Below are positions 48,473 to 58,900 of a DNA stretch of 64,000 bases, in pieces. The notes beneath the pieces were generated by a model, which saw only the letters and a list, made by a program, of their open reading frames with translations, searched no databases and was not told the origin of the DNA. This DNA is from a virus. The stretch covers positions 1 to 64,000 of IMG/VR virus record IMGVR_UViG_3300049215_000802. One strand, given 5' to 3'. Numbering within the stretch: the stretch's first letter is position 1; every line of letters begins with the position of its first letter. The position numbers and the translations under genes are program-made.

Positions 48473-48750
48473 TTGTTCTCCGATGATGATGCGATCGCCC
48501 CGATCGCGACCAGCGCCTCGTCGACGCTCGACCAGAAGACAAGTGGCCAGCCCTCGGCTACCAGCGCGCGTTGCGCCTTCGTTCGCGGGGCTTTGGGGCC
48601 CGACTTGAAATCGACCAGGTACAGCCCTTTGCGAAACCAGACCAGCGCGTCGATGGTTCCGTTGATGAGCAGAACCCGCGCTCCCACCTGGCGCAACGCC
48701 GCGACGATCTCGCCCTGGTTGGCATCGAGTGAAACGCTGTATCGGCTCAT
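48469..48750 (-). CDS. VRR-NUC-like nuclease
   Basis: This 93-residue protein matches the compact VRR-NUC fold: NQGEIVAALRQVGARVLLIN (helix), then DALVWFRKGLYLVDFKSGPK with the D-x(n)-D-x-K catalytic set, then a C-terminal strand (WPLVFWSSVDEALVAIG). The ATG overlaps the preceding stop as ATGA. It probably cuts DNA junctions or ends during replication, beside the primase-helicase. Confidence 0.8.
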   Translation of the reverse strand: MSRYSVSLDANQGEIVAALRQVGARVLLINGTIDALVWFRKGLYLVDFKSGPKAPRTKAQRALVAEGWPLVFWSSVDEALVAIGAIASSSENK

Positions 48751-49313
48751 CCGCGCAGCTCGCCCAGCAGCGTCTTGAGCCGGTCCGCATGCGGGAGTAG
48801 CTTCTCCTTGCGCCAGAATGCCCAGTCGCTCTCGCTGATCGTGCCGCGCTCGAGCTTGGCTCCGCCGGTTGACACCGCGACCAGCTGTGCCCCGAGACAC
48901 CGGAAGCCATGGAGCGCTTGGAAGAGACCCTTCGGGTCGGCGCGATCGGAGCCAGTTGCGAACAGTAGTTGCACCCACAAATCGTGGTCATCGACGCGAT
49001 CTGGACGCGGATCGGGCCAGCCCGGCCACGGAAGCAGCTCTTTGTTTTGTGCAGTTTTGGTGTTTTCTAGTGAATCGGTCGCCTGAGCGCTTACCACCTG
49101 CATCGGTGCAGTTGGCACGCCGTCAGTCGGATTAGTCAAGAACGTTTGCTGGGTCGTCCTCTCCGCGCGCAACGCCTCGATGATGAGCCCCCGGTTCGCC
49201 GTAATGCGATCGCGCCACGCGCTATCAACCGAACGCGGTCCGCGCGCAACGAGGCTGTCGCCATTCAGGGTGAAGATGATCCCGGCCGCGCGGGCTTCGG
49301 CGAGCAGGCTCAT
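48747..49313 (-). CDS. Protein with TubC-like N-terminal docking domain
   Basis: This 188-residue protein begins SLLAEARAAGIIFTLNGDSL, then AWRDRITANRGLIIEALRAE, a small domain often found at the start of primase-associated phage proteins (TubC-type docking fold). The rest is unrecognised. The ATG at 49313 overlaps the primase stop as ATGA, implying a partner role in replication. Confidence 0.65.
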   Translation of the reverse strand: MSLLAEARAAGIIFTLNGDSLVARGPRSVDSAWRDRITANRGLIIEALRAERTTQQTFLTNPTDGVPTAPMQVVSAQATDSLENTKTAQNKELLPWPGWPDPRPDRVDDHDLWVQLLFATGSDRADPKGLFQALHGFRCLGAQLVAVSTGGAKLERGTISESDWAFWRKEKLLPHADRLKTLLGELRG

Positions 49314-52039
49314 AGTGACCACTCGAAGGATTCGTCAGCATCGGTTTTATGTCCGCCGGACAATGCCGTGCCGTCATAGGAAGGAGCCGGAGGAAATAGT
49401 GGCGTAGTGGCGTCAAGTGGCGCGTCTTTGGGAAAAGTGGCGTGAGTGGCGCCAAGTGGCGCGTCTTTCGATAAACCTAAACCATGATTCTTCTCATGTA
49501 GAGAGTTTCCCGAAATCACGCCACTTTGCGCCATCGCGCCACTATTTGATGCCACTTCATCCTCCTGAAGGGGTCGAATACCTTTCCATAGTCGCGTGCC
49601 GCCTGTCCCTTTGGCTGATACGCATCCGTATGCGCGTAAACGATCGGCCCAGGCACGACCACTGATCGGATTTCGGACGCCGTTTTCTTTGGTCCACTCC
49701 TCGTAGAGATCGCGTAATCGCTTCGCCGGCGTCTCCGCTTGTGCCTCAACGACACAGCAATCACGGACAAAATCGCGCAACGGGTCCATCGTTTGGCGCA
49801 GCGACAGGGTCGCGTTTTCGACGATCGGCGGGATTCCGAGGCCGTGTTTGGTCCATTCCACGCACCCGCGAACCGCCCAGGCGAGAATCGCCGGGCCCGC
49901 CAGCTTCGGATTGCGCAGGGTTTCTTTGACCTTTGGATCGCGCTTCTCGAGTGGGATCTCGTGTTCGAACGGTAATCGCTTGATCCGGTTCCAGATCGCC
50001 TGATCGTCCTCGCGGATCTTCGGCGCGTGGTTCGCCGCCAGCCAGAGCGTGAAGGACGGGAGGAACTCGAACTCCTGGGCGTAGAGGAAGCGCGCGACAA
50101 TCACATCCCCGCCGGTAAGGCTCTTGACCAGGCCCTCGGCAAGCTTCTTCCCCTCGTCGACTTCGACGCTCGTGACGATCCGTGCACCAGCGAGGCGTGC
50201 CAGGTCCGGCCGCGGTCCACCGACATCGCGTCGCGCGAGCCAGGTTTCGAAATCTGCCGACGCTGCATAGTCGCCGAGGGTTGCCTTCAGCGCCTCGATG
50301 AGCGTCGTCTTGCCAGCCTTTGACGGACCGTGCAGGAAGAACAAGACCTCTTCGGGATTCGTTCCGAGTAGGCTGTAGCCAATCGCGCGCTGAAGGAACG
50401 CCTGATACTCGACGTCGCCTTCGGTCGCAGTGTCGAGATAGCTGGTCCACATCGGATGGGCCGCGTTCGCGTCGTAGACGACGGGCGCCTGTTTCGTGAT
50501 GAGGTAGGCAGGATCGTGCGGGAGCAGCGCGCCGGTGCGCAAATCGATCGTACCGTTCAGGACGTTGAGGAGGTAGGGATCGGCGTCGAGCTCCTTCGGA
50601 ACAACCGGGATTGTCGCTTCCGATTGAGCCAGCCGAATAATCGCCTCGATCGACTTGCGCGATTCGGATTTTCGAGCGTGGTCGACGATCGCCTTCCGGA
50701 GCTTCTCGTCCTGGACGTCCGCGGCGTCCCGATAGATCGTTCGGACCGTTTCTTTGACCAAACGCTCGATTTCGCCGGTCGCATCGCGCTTCCACCGACT
50801 ACCATCCCAGACGTACCAGGCGTTCTGGGCATAGCAGTAGTGAACGTTCTTGCCGTGGCGATCGACGAAACGCTCAGCGTTACCGAGGTCGGTCAGATGG
50901 TAGTAGTCGTCGGACTCTTGAACGGACTCCTTATTAGAGGCACTGTCCGTGGTGCTATCGTTCTTCGTCTGACGATACGTTGCCGCGAGCGCTTTACCTG
51001 CAGCGTGGAAATCGCCGCCGTGGTTCAGGACGGCGTAGGCCGCGAACTTGGTGTAGGACGTCTCGGGCTCGAAAAGCGTCGATGTCGAAAAGACGTACAA
51101 ACAATCACTGCCCTTGTAGTTCGTCGTCGCGCTAACGCCGTGTGCTTTGTCTGGCCGCGTCCAAAGACCTTTCCCATTCCCCTCTCCGATAAAGCGCCAG
51201 CCGTGCGGCTCTAAAATCTCGCGCCAGCTGGTCTCCGCGTTGAAGCGATCGCCGGGGCGGTCACCGCCTTTCGTCGCCGATGTGAGTGGAATCGGATCAT
51301 CGATCGCCTTTTTCGGCATCTCGTCGAACGCGCGCGCCAGGTCGAACAGGCTTTCGCGCTCGTCGGGCGTGATCGTCGCGATCGAGGCAAATCCGCCGGC
51401 GAGGAGCTCGTAGGGCTTTCCCGATTGATGCACCTTGCCGAAGCTCGGAGCAGTGACGACAAAGCCACCTTCACCGCGGGTCTCGATCAGCACTTCGACT
51501 GTTGGCCGGCCGTTCTTGTCTGGTAGGCCTGGCCGGCGCGCGAGCTTCGTGTTGCCGGCGATCTCGGGACAGACGTACAGCCAGTGAATCCCGCCACCGG
51601 GCGTCTTCTCTTCGTAGCCCTGGCGGATTCGTGCGACCAGCTCGCCGAGTCCGGCAGCCTCGGCCGTGTCGCAGAAGGTCTGGTAGGTTGCGAGGTCGTC
51701 GAACTCGAGCACTTCGAGGTTGCCGCTGATCGCGCCAGCGACGATGCCGAGGCCGGTCAGACCATTCTGGTAGTTAGCGTTGACCTCGTCGGTGGTCATC
51801 CGCAGGTGCTGTCGATGGACCCAGGTCCGACCCTCGCCATCCGGGAGCGCGTCGAGCGCGATCGCGTTCGCGCGCTCCTCGCCGACCACGGGCGCCAGAT
51901 AGTCGGTCAGGCTCGCGACGGTGAAGTGGCGCGTCCGCGGCCGCTTCGTCCCGTCTTCGTACGGAGGCAAGACCGAAAGGCCAGCCGCGTGGGCAGCCAG
52001 GGCCGCGGCGAGAATACTCGGATCCGTTCCGAGATCCAT
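49310..52039 (-). CDS. Primase-polymerase with SF3 helicase
   Basis: The protein has 909 residues. The N-terminus is a prim-pol domain (AALAAHAAGLSVLPPYEDGT, then NLEVLEFDDLATYQTF, then GIHWLYVCPEI). A middle D5-type region is followed by an SF3 helicase with Walker A GPSKAGKT and LAGARIVTSVEVDEGK. A C-terminal winged helix contains DFVRDCCVVEAQAET and AKRLRDLYEEWTKENG. The ATG at 52039 has TTGGAG seven bases upstream and is preferred over ATG 52084. It starts and unwinds phage DNA. Confidence 0.88.
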   Translation of the reverse strand: MDLGTDPSILAAALAAHAAGLSVLPPYEDGTKRPRTRHFTVASLTDYLAPVVGEERANAIALDALPDGEGRTWVHRQHLRMTTDEVNANYQNGLTGLGIVAGAISGNLEVLEFDDLATYQTFCDTAEAAGLGELVARIRQGYEEKTPGGGIHWLYVCPEIAGNTKLARRPGLPDKNGRPTVEVLIETRGEGGFVVTAPSFGKVHQSGKPYELLAGGFASIATITPDERESLFDLARAFDEMPKKAIDDPIPLTSATKGGDRPGDRFNAETSWREILEPHGWRFIGEGNGKGLWTRPDKAHGVSATTNYKGSDCLYVFSTSTLFEPETSYTKFAAYAVLNHGGDFHAAGKALAATYRQTKNDSTTDSASNKESVQESDDYYHLTDLGNAERFVDRHGKNVHYCYAQNAWYVWDGSRWKRDATGEIERLVKETVRTIYRDAADVQDEKLRKAIVDHARKSESRKSIEAIIRLAQSEATIPVVPKELDADPYLLNVLNGTIDLRTGALLPHDPAYLITKQAPVVYDANAAHPMWTSYLDTATEGDVEYQAFLQRAIGYSLLGTNPEEVLFFLHGPSKAGKTTLIEALKATLGDYAASADFETWLARRDVGGPRPDLARLAGARIVTSVEVDEGKKLAEGLVKSLTGGDVIVARFLYAQEFEFLPSFTLWLAANHAPKIREDDQAIWNRIKRLPFEHEIPLEKRDPKVKETLRNPKLAGPAILAWAVRGCVEWTKHGLGIPPIVENATLSLRQTMDPLRDFVRDCCVVEAQAETPAKRLRDLYEEWTKENGVRNPISGRAWADRLRAYGCVSAKGTGGTRLWKGIRPLQEDEVASNSGAMAQSGVISGNSLHEKNHGLGLSKDAPLGATHATFPKDAPLDATTPLFPPAPSYDGTALSGGHKTDADESFEWSL

Positions 52040-52101
52040 TGACAACTCCAAGCCCGCGATGCGAATGGATCTCCGAACTGTCATAGTTCGGCGCCAAATA
52101 A

Positions 52102-54312
52102 CTAGGCGGTAGCGACGTCGATGCCCATGAATGAGAACAGGTCGCCACCTTTGGCTAACTGCTCTGCTTGACGTAGATTCTTGACCGCAACCCGCCAGTA
52201 CTCGGGTTTCAGCTCGCAACCCCAGAAGCGCCGTCCACTGAGAATCGACTGATAGCCTTCGCTACCAATGCCACCAAACGGCGATAAGACCAGTTCCCCG
52301 CGGTTGCTCCACAGCCGCACGCAGCGTTCAATCGTGCCGAGCTGCAACGGACAGATGTGCCGCTCGTCCTTTTCCGACCGCGCCTCGACCACGTTCAGCG
52401 TGTCGGATTCCTTGATCCCGTACCAGATCGGACGCGCGTACTCGATCCATTGGTCGTTCGTCAGGTCAGGTTGAATGGGCGTCGGGTTGTCGCCGGGCTT
52501 GCGAAACAGGATGATGTAGTCGGCGAAGGCCGGCCGTGACCAACTAGAATCCTTCCGAAACTGCGCGAACAGCAACCCTTTCGAGTGGGTCCGAATCGCC
52601 TGCGCCTGCGGGTCTTTGTCGATGCACACCTCGCCGTGGTAGACAAAGCCCTGGCTCTCGAAGTGGCGGATCAGGTCGCCGCGGAAGTCCTTCATTCCGA
52701 TCACGCCGTCACTCGCCAGATGCGAAGCGAGCTGCTGGCAGTGGCAGCAGATGTTGCGCCCTGGCTTCATCACGCGCAGCAACTCGCGGGTGATGAAGCC
52801 AAAGTGCTCGAAGAACTCGGCATAGTCGCGGCCGTTGCCCAGGTCACGTTCACTCGCCGAATAGGTGTACAGTTGCGCGAACGGCGGTGAGAAGATCGAC
52901 AGGTCCACGCTCGAGTCGGCTAGCTCCTTGAGTCGTTCCGCCGAATCCCCCAAGTGCATGGTCCAGTCGTGACCGCTGGCTGTCTTTTCCTCGTAGACAA
53001 AAGAATCCACGCGCCCGCTCCTGATTTCGGCCCGCTCAAACTCCGCGACGTTCGCAATCAACTCCCGCGCGATGGCATCCGCGTCGGCTTCCTTCCGTAC
53101 GATATTCTGGTAGATGGCTTCCTCGGCATCCGACAACACGACGTAGGCAGTCACTGGCTGCGTCTGCCCAAACCGCCAGCTTCGCCGAATCGCTTGGTAG
53201 TACTGCTCGTAACTGTCCGACAAGCCCACGAAGGCCATGCGGCTGGCGCACTGCAAGTTCAGTCCGTGTCCAATGATCGACGGCTTGCTAATCAGCACCC
53301 GCGCGCCGCCATCGAGAAACGTCGTGATGCGTTCCTCTTTCTGCTGGATCGTCTGCCCGCCTTCGATAATCAGCGCCTCTTCAATCAGCCGATGGAGCGC
53401 GTGCCCTTCCTCGTTCAGCCCACACCAGATGATCCACTGGTGCCCCTTGTCGCGGTTCACCATCTGCGCGGTTCGGAACACTCGATCGTTGAGTGTTGAG
53501 CGCCGTACCTTCGCGCGGTCGGTGACGCCCTTTAACCCTGTCGAGAACAGTTGGCCTTCTGGCACGTAATCACTCGCGACGATCACCGGTGCGATGGTCA
53601 GCGCTGGTAGGTTGTACCCATCGTCGGCGTATCCCAAATCGGATGGCTTCCGCAGCGCCATTGCCCACGACGCGAGCCATTGGTAGAACGGCTCCCGCGC
53701 GTGGCCCTTCAGCCGCCAGCCCTCGTCGTCGTGGACGAAGTAGGTCGCGAGCATTTCCTGACGGGTCATCACGCCCAGGAATTCGGCGTGGTTGGCGATC
53801 TCAGTATGATCGTTGGGCGCCGGCGTCGCCGTGCAGCACAGTCGGTACGGCGTGTCTTTGAACGCCTCAATCAGTGCTTTTCGCGTTTTACCTTCGAAGT
53901 TCTTGAGAATCGAACTTTCGTCCAGTACGACCGCGCCAAACGTCGACGGGTCCATCTTGTCGAGCATCTCGTAGTTCGTCACCACGATCCGCCCGCGCAC
54001 GTCCCGCTGGTGGCGTACGTACTGGACGTTCACGCCCAGCTTCGCCGCTTCGCGCACGGTCTGCTGTGCCACCGCTAGCGGCGCGAGTATCAGCGTCGGT
54101 ACTCCGATCAGCCGTGCCCACTCGACTTGCTGAAACGTCTTACCGAGGCCGCAATCCTCGAACAGTGCCGCGCGCCCCTTGCGAAGCGCCCACCTAACCA
54201 TGTCGCGCTGGAAGGGAAAGAGCAGCGGGTTGATTCGGTCAACGCTGACTTCGATGCCACTGGCTTGCACTGTAACTTGCTTCGACGCCAGGAAATCCGT
54301 GTAGTCGCTCAC
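52102..54312 (-). CDS. SF2 helicase fused to beta-class DNA methyltransferase
   Basis: The protein has 736 residues. Residues 1 to about 440 are an SNF2-like helicase: FEDCGLGKTFQQVEWA, VVLDESSILKNFEG, CCTATPAPNDHTEIANHAEF, then QAIRRSWRFGQTQPVTAYVV. Residues about 450-730 are an amino-methyltransferase with motif IV SPPF (LSIFSPPFAQLYTYS) before motif I (LSPFGGIGSEGYQ), the beta-class order. GTG overlaps the preceding stop as GTGA. The fusion suggests translocation-coupled DNA methylation, protecting phage DNA from host restriction. Confidence 0.88.
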   Translation of the reverse strand: MSDYTDFLASKQVTVQASGIEVSVDRINPLLFPFQRDMVRWALRKGRAALFEDCGLGKTFQQVEWARLIGVPTLILAPLAVAQQTVREAAKLGVNVQYVRHQRDVRGRIVVTNYEMLDKMDPSTFGAVVLDESSILKNFEGKTRKALIEAFKDTPYRLCCTATPAPNDHTEIANHAEFLGVMTRQEMLATYFVHDDEGWRLKGHAREPFYQWLASWAMALRKPSDLGYADDGYNLPALTIAPVIVASDYVPEGQLFSTGLKGVTDRAKVRRSTLNDRVFRTAQMVNRDKGHQWIIWCGLNEEGHALHRLIEEALIIEGGQTIQQKEERITTFLDGGARVLISKPSIIGHGLNLQCASRMAFVGLSDSYEQYYQAIRRSWRFGQTQPVTAYVVLSDAEEAIYQNIVRKEADADAIARELIANVAEFERAEIRSGRVDSFVYEEKTASGHDWTMHLGDSAERLKELADSSVDLSIFSPPFAQLYTYSASERDLGNGRDYAEFFEHFGFITRELLRVMKPGRNICCHCQQLASHLASDGVIGMKDFRGDLIRHFESQGFVYHGEVCIDKDPQAQAIRTHSKGLLFAQFRKDSSWSRPAFADYIILFRKPGDNPTPIQPDLTNDQWIEYARPIWYGIKESDTLNVVEARSEKDERHICPLQLGTIERCVRLWSNRGELVLSPFGGIGSEGYQSILSGRRFWGCELKPEYWRVAVKNLRQAEQLAKGGDLFSFMGIDVATA

Positions 54313-54614
54313 GTTTCGGACTCGAGCCGCTGGATCGTTTCGTCAATAACCTCGATCATTCCCGCCTTGCCGAGTGTTCGCTCAGCATCTTCGACTGACC
54401 GAAACCCCCGAAGCCGCACGGTGTGCGCGAGGTCAACGAATGCCTCGGACGAATCCACACCGATGTACGCTTTCGGCCACGCTGCCGAAAAGCTATCGAA
54501 CTGCGGGGTTTTATCGTTGGTATCCTCCGACGGCACCAGGTGCCGTCGGAGCCAACGCAACGCCCGCAGTGAACGCTGCTGGACCGTCGAAACATCAGTT
54601 GTCATCAAACTCAC
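54309..54614 (-). CDS. Hypothetical small protein between two methyltransferases
   Basis: This 101-residue acidic protein contains WPKAYIGVDSSEAFVDLAHT and a C-terminal helix (GKAGMIEVIDETIQRLE). GTGA overlaps couple it on both sides. Function unknown. Confidence 0.6.
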   Translation of the reverse strand: MSLMTTDVSTVQQRSLRALRWLRRHLVPSEDTNDKTPQFDSFSAAWPKAYIGVDSSEAFVDLAHTVRLRGFRSVEDAERTLGKAGMIEVIDETIQRLESET

Positions 54615-55423
54615 TCCAAAACTCGATCAGCCACATCAGCCACAAGCGTGGTATGGTCGGTAGTGTGGGAAGAGATCGCCTTCCGAATAGCGCGAGCGAT
54701 TGCACGGCCGGTGAAAAGCGGCACACCGTTACCGATAACCTGATATTTTCCGCTCGCCGTAAACGGTGCATCTTTGAGAAAATCTCGCGGCAACCCCTGG
54801 AGTTCGGCACATCGCTCCACTGTACGTCTGGGCGTCTGTCCTGCCAGGACAGACGCGGCTCGCTTCATTCGCGGGCTAATACCGTTTCGTAGTTCTTCCT
54901 GAGATTTAGCTAGCGCTCCTTCCTTGCTAGACGTCGCGACAACCGCTCGCTCATAACTCGGATTTTCCATAGCACAACACTCGATCTGGATACGCCGACC
55001 GTCTCGCGTGCCAAAGGCAAACAGGCGTTCGCGGTTCTGCTCGGGCGCTTCGGGTGCCCATCGGTTGTTGTACAGGTGCGCGTCGATCAAATAGCCATCG
55101 ACGTTAGGCACGGGAGCCTGCGGCACGTTCTCCATCAGGAACCACTCGGGCTGAGCTTCGCGGATCACCCGCTCAAACTCCGGTATCAGGTTCGGCTTGG
55201 GCGTCTGTCCCTTTGCTCGAACAATATGGACTAGTCGCGAAAAAGACTGGCACGGGGGCCCTCCGATCACACCCGCGAATACGCCCGCAGGCGGATGGAA
55301 GCTGTGAATGTCGCCACCCCATAGCACATCGGGACCGCGGACCACCGTGAAGCCCTCCTCCTCGAAGGCCCGGCCGAGTAGGTCGATGCCTGGAAAGATC
55401 GAGAGAATGAGTGGTGCACTCAC
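54611..55423 (-). CDS. C5-cytosine DNA methyltransferase
   Basis: The 270-residue protein has motif I (LSIFPGIDLLGRAFEEEGF), catalytic motif IV (IGGPPCQSFSRL), motif VI (MENVPQAPVP), motif VIII (QNRERLFAFG) and motif X (YQVIGNGVPL). It is short, with a minimal target-recognition region. The GTG at 55423 overlaps the preceding stop as GTGA. It would methylate phage DNA against restriction, alongside the helicase-methyltransferase. Confidence 0.9.
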   Translation of the reverse strand: MSAPLILSIFPGIDLLGRAFEEEGFTVVRGPDVLWGGDIHSFHPPAGVFAGVIGGPPCQSFSRLVHIVRAKGQTPKPNLIPEFERVIREAQPEWFLMENVPQAPVPNVDGYLIDAHLYNNRWAPEAPEQNRERLFAFGTRDGRRIQIECCAMENPSYERAVVATSSKEGALAKSQEELRNGISPRMKRAASVLAGQTPRRTVERCAELQGLPRDFLKDAPFTASGKYQVIGNGVPLFTGRAIARAIRKAISSHTTDHTTLVADVADRVLE

Positions 55424-55668
55424 CCGAATGCCACCAGAAATTCTTGGTCGTTCAGCGCATCGGCCCATTCCTGGCTGTCGAATCTGCTGGCCGGTGATAC
55501 GGGGAACAGCGGAAGATCCGCGTGGCTCGCGTCGGCCTGCTCTTCGAGGTAGATGTGGATGCGAGTCGACATGATTTCGTCTTGAACGTGCGCGAGCAGC
55601 CGTTCGAGAATTGCCTCTTCCTCGCGAGCCAGCTCAAGGTCGCGTCGTAGTCCAGCCAACCCTTTCAC
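55420..55668 (-). CDS. Hypothetical coiled-coil protein
   Basis: This 82-residue protein has an N-terminal helix (LRRDLELAREEEAILERLLA) and an acidic C-terminus ending EWADALNDQEFLVAFG. ATGA/GTGA overlaps couple it to both neighbours. Function unknown. Confidence 0.6.
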   Translation of the reverse strand: MKGLAGLRRDLELAREEEAILERLLAHVQDEIMSTRIHIYLEEQADASHADLPLFPVSPASRFDSQEWADALNDQEFLVAFG

Positions 55669-55901
55669 CGGAACAACTCCTGCATCTCCTTTTCGAGCTT
55701 TGCCGCGCTCGCCTTCGGAAGCTCCTTCTGGAGCAAGTCGACATCGACGACAACCGTTTTGCCGAAATAGCCGGCCGCGTCGCCGACAACATCAGGTGTG
55801 ACGATCGCCTCAACGGTCAGCGTCAGGACCGCGACCGGTTCATCGGTCTCGACCTTTGGCGGCTTCGCAGTAATCGCGCTGATCTTGCCTCGCAGCTCCA
55901 C
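55665..55901 (-). CDS. Hypothetical small beta protein
   Basis: This 78-residue protein alternates beta strands (MELRGKISAITAKPPKVETD, then VAVLTLTVEAIVTPD) with a C-terminal helix. It resembles small accessory proteins next to phage DinG helicases, but no name is certain. Confidence 0.6.
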   Translation of the reverse strand: MELRGKISAITAKPPKVETDEPVAVLTLTVEAIVTPDVVGDAAGYFGKTVVVDVDLLQKELPKASAAKLEKEMQELFR

Positions 55902-55955
55902 TGTCTCTCTCCCGCAAAAGATCAGGCCGGCTCGATCGAGCCGGCCTGTCCGAAT

Positions 55956-58900
55956 CTAGCCCGCGCCGAAGAAAGCCCGCACGACGTCGAGTGACCGCGT
56001 CTGTTTGGCCGGCGGAAGGCTCCGAATAATCCCGGTCCCGTAGCCCTTCGTCGTCAGTCGGCCGTCGAGCAACGCGACCACGCCGCGATCGCTCTTGGTA
56101 CGAATGAGCCGGCCGAAGCCTTGCTTGAACTGGATCGCACAGAGCGGAAGCGCCAGCCCGCTGAACCACGCCCACTTGTCGTTCTTCTGGCGATTCAGCA
56201 GATCGCAGCGCGCCTGATAGACCGGCTCGTCGGGTGTGGGGAATGGCAGCTTGTCGATGATGACGAGCGAGAGCGCTTCCCCCTGGACGTCGACGCCGGC
56301 CCAGAATGTCCGAAGCCCGAACAGAACTGCGTGGCCGTCCTCGCGGAATCGGCGAATTGTTTCCTGCGTTCCGAACTCGCCCTGGCGCAAGACGGTCCAG
56401 CGCAGCCGTGAATCGAGCCGGTTGTAGACCTCGTCGAGCGCCTTTCGGCTCGTGAACAGGCAGAACGCTCGGCCGTCCGAAGCTAGGAGCAACGCCTCGA
56501 TCTCGTTGGCGAGCCGATCGAAATACTCGATCGAGCCATCCTCGCGAAACTTCGACGGATCGAATGCGCTGCCATTGGCCGGCAGGTAGAGGAGCGCGTT
56601 GCGGCCAAAGTCGAACGGGGAATCAACGATGATCTCGCGGCCGTTTTCACAGCCGGTTCGACCGCGGAAATAGCTGAAGTTCCCGTGCGTCGAGAGCGTC
56701 GCCGACGTCGCGACGGTCGGCCACCGTGTCCATAACGCGCGATCGAGATCCTCCGCGACCGAGATCGGCGCGCACCTGAGCGCCGTCGTCGTGTTGCCCT
56801 TGCGTCCGACTGACTTCTCGACAAACGTCACGTGGGTATCGGCATCGCCCTGAAGCACCTGGCCGAACACATCGGCCCAGCCGCGGATCCGGCTCGCGTA
56901 GTTTTCGAGCTGCTTTGCGTTGCGGGTCGGCTCAAGGTCTTTTAGATTCGGATCAAAGCTAATTCCGGTTAGGGGTTCATCGGTCGCCGCCCGCTTCGCC
57001 TGGCCGGCCAGCGCAAGAAGCGCCAACCGCACCTTTTCGGCGCGCGACGTGAGCCGTTCAGTCGCGGTGACAGAAAACGTCTGCCGTTGATCCGGTGCGA
57101 ACTGCGCGAAGAACTCTTCGCTGGCCTCGCGTGCCGTGGCCATCTGCTCATCGGTGAAGCCAGCCTTGATCGGAAGCTTTCCGCGCAGCAACGACGGCAC
57201 GGTCCAGTTCGTCGCCTCGATCGTGAACGCTTTGGTCGCGACGTCTTCGAGCGAGTGCGCTTCGTCGACGACAATCAGGTCACGATCAGGAAGAACGGCA
57301 ACGCCGTCACTCGTCTTATCGCGCAAGGCAAGGTCGAGGCTGAGAAGAGTGTGGTTGACGACGATGACGTCGGCATCTTTCGCCGCGGCGCGCGCCTTCA
57401 TCGCGAAGCAGGCATCGTACAGCGGGCACTCTTTGCCGAGGCACTCATCGGTCGTCGAGGTCACGTTACTCCGCAGCTCGGGCGTGATCGTGAACGTCAG
57501 TTCGGCGAGATCGCCAACGAGCGTCTCCTCGGCCCATTTGTCGATTTGGGAAAACTCCCACGATTGGCCGAGCGCGAGCTGCGCGCCGCGTTCCTCGTCG
57601 AGTTTGAACAGGCAGAGATAGTTGCTCAGCCCCTTGAGGACAGCAAACTGGAACTGGACTGGCAAAACGTTTTTGAGAAAGGGCAGGTCCTTGCTGCAGT
57701 TGTGAGACGCCAAGCCCTCGGCAATGTAGGTCCGCGATGACGTTCGAATAGCTCGAACTGTTTTAGTCCCAACGAAGGTTTTTCGGATGACGCGGTTACC
57801 ATTCGCACTGTCACCGCTAACGGCCGGGATAGTTCCAACAAGATCTGGGTTGAACTTCTCCAACAACCGAGCCGGCCTAACTTGCCCCAGAAACCGCAGC
57901 ATGTCCTTGCGATTGCCGAAGTAAAGGGCGAACATATCCTTGTGGCCCTCATCAGATCGCGTATGAAGCTGCGCCCGATAATCGAAGCCAAGTGCGGTTA
58001 GATAGCCACGAACGCGGTCAAGCATTGCGTTGGGCGACTGCGCGAACGCTAGGTGATTCGAGTGGCCGCCAGCGAGATTAGTCACTTTCTTCTGACTGAG
58101 ATGGCCTTCGCCGTCAAAAGCCGCAGCGAGATAGCCGGCCTCGTAGCTTGTATCTATCTCCCACACGTCGGCAATTCGGATAATCTTTGAACCAAGCCGC
58201 TTACCAGCCGTTGAACAAAGTTGCTCCGTCGTCATCCATTTGATTTCCATGCGGTGCCCGACCAACCAGCGATGCTCGTCTGAACAGGTTACAGTCGTTC
58301 CGTCTTCGAGTTCGATTTCGTAACAGGGGCGCTCGATGTCCTGGACCGATTCAACGACGGAATCGCAAAAATGGCGGCGATTACCGACTCGCTCCTCTTC
58401 AAAGGCAAGAAGGTGCATCCCTTCGGTAATGTCCTTGGCCGGAATGTAACGGAGATCGGCGGTCAGAATCTTTGTCTCAGGCGCAACGCAAAGCTGATCC
58501 TGAAGCGCTTTGCCTTCGGTCGAGACGATCGTTTTCTTCCCGGAGTAGATCGCAGGGATCAGGTAAGCTAGGCTTTTGCCGGTCCCGGTCCCCGCTTCGG
58601 CCAGGACGTTTTCGCCGTGAACCATGCCATCGGCAATCGCCTGCGCCAGCTGGACCTGGGTGGGCCGGCTCTCGTAGCCCGGCATCCGCTCGGCGATGAC
58701 ACCATTCGGCCCGAGGATCGCGGCCATATCGAGACGCGGCACATCATCGGTTTCGTCTTCGACGGACGCGAGGCTGTTGACCGGAACGGCGATCTCGTCG
58801 TCGTCCTCGTCGTCTTCGTCGTCGGGTATTGCGTGTGCCGCGCGCTCGAGCGTCTCCAGATTAAAGCCCAACTCGCCCAACTGACGGTGATACCGACGTA

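Noticed and set aside
49310-52219. Primase start at 52219
   Set aside because: The added residues overlap the upstream gene end and are Arg-rich; ATG 52039 has a good ribosome-binding site and starts the recognisable domain.
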